Assembly: GCA_003159055.1 (NCBI GenBank)
Contig: PMLH01000610.1
Coordinates: forward strand, 1 to 15,835
Direction of reading: 5' to 3'
From: Myxococcales bacterium
GTDB taxonomy: Bacteria; Myxococcota; Polyangia; Fen-1088
Length of the DNA: 15,835 nt
The notes beneath the pieces are model-generated. The model searched no databases. It saw only the letters and a list, made by a program, of their open reading frames with translations, and was not told the origin of the DNA. Every line of letters starts with the position of its first letter. Positions within the stretch are counted from its first letter, which is position 1. Positions 15,835 through 15,835 of the stretch are shown here, in pieces. Both the position numbers and the translations under genes were made by a program.

Positions 15835-15835
15835 G

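Overview
The window is GC-rich, gene-dense DNA from a Gram-negative bacterium. The evidence for an outer membrane is an OprB-type porin with a signal peptide, and a polysaccharide locus of the flippase/polymerase kind. A proteobacterium is most likely, but no rRNA or housekeeping marker lets me name the group. Nothing looks like an insertion sequence, phage, tRNA or CRISPR array.

Layout, left to right. (1) The 3' end of a plus-strand gene with a thioesterase domain runs in from the left edge. (2) A three-gene leftward operon at 5889-661 encodes a GT4 glycosyltransferase, a 987-residue FkbH-type HAD / acyl carrier protein / thioesterase fusion, and a GT2 glycosyltransferase. (3) A divergent promoter region at 5890-6012 separates this operon from a rightward AsnB-type amidotransferase (6013-7944). 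(4) A Wzx-like flippase (9294-7951) and a multi-spanning GT-C type transferase (11084-9471) both read leftward. (5) A second divergent region at 11085-11188 precedes a rightward pair: a GT2 glycosyltransferase and an O-antigen polymerase/ligase-like membrane protein. (6) A leftward group at the right edge holds the 3' end of feoB, a FeoB-associated Cys-rich membrane peptide, a Com-like zinc-ribbon protein and the OprB-type porin.

How it fits together. Items 2-5 read as part of a locus for an extracellular polysaccharide or complex glycolipid. Three or four transferases build and modify the glycan, the flippase moves it across the inner membrane, and the Wzy/WaaL-like protein polymerises or ligates it. 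Less usual is the carrier-protein chemistry. FkbH-type enzymes are known to load a glyceryl unit from 1,3-bisphosphoglycerate onto an ACP. Here that enzyme, its ACP and an offloading domain are one polypeptide between two glycosyltransferase genes, and AsnB supplies possible amidation. This suggests an ACP-tethered three-carbon acyl group that decorates the sugar. Both thioesterase domains carry Cys instead of Ser at the nucleophile position. The right-hand iron-uptake genes are probably a separate unit.

The most promising non-coding signal is a near-identical motif, TTGGT(A)TTCGAYGCCAA, in both divergent intergenic regions. It may be a shared operator for the cluster.
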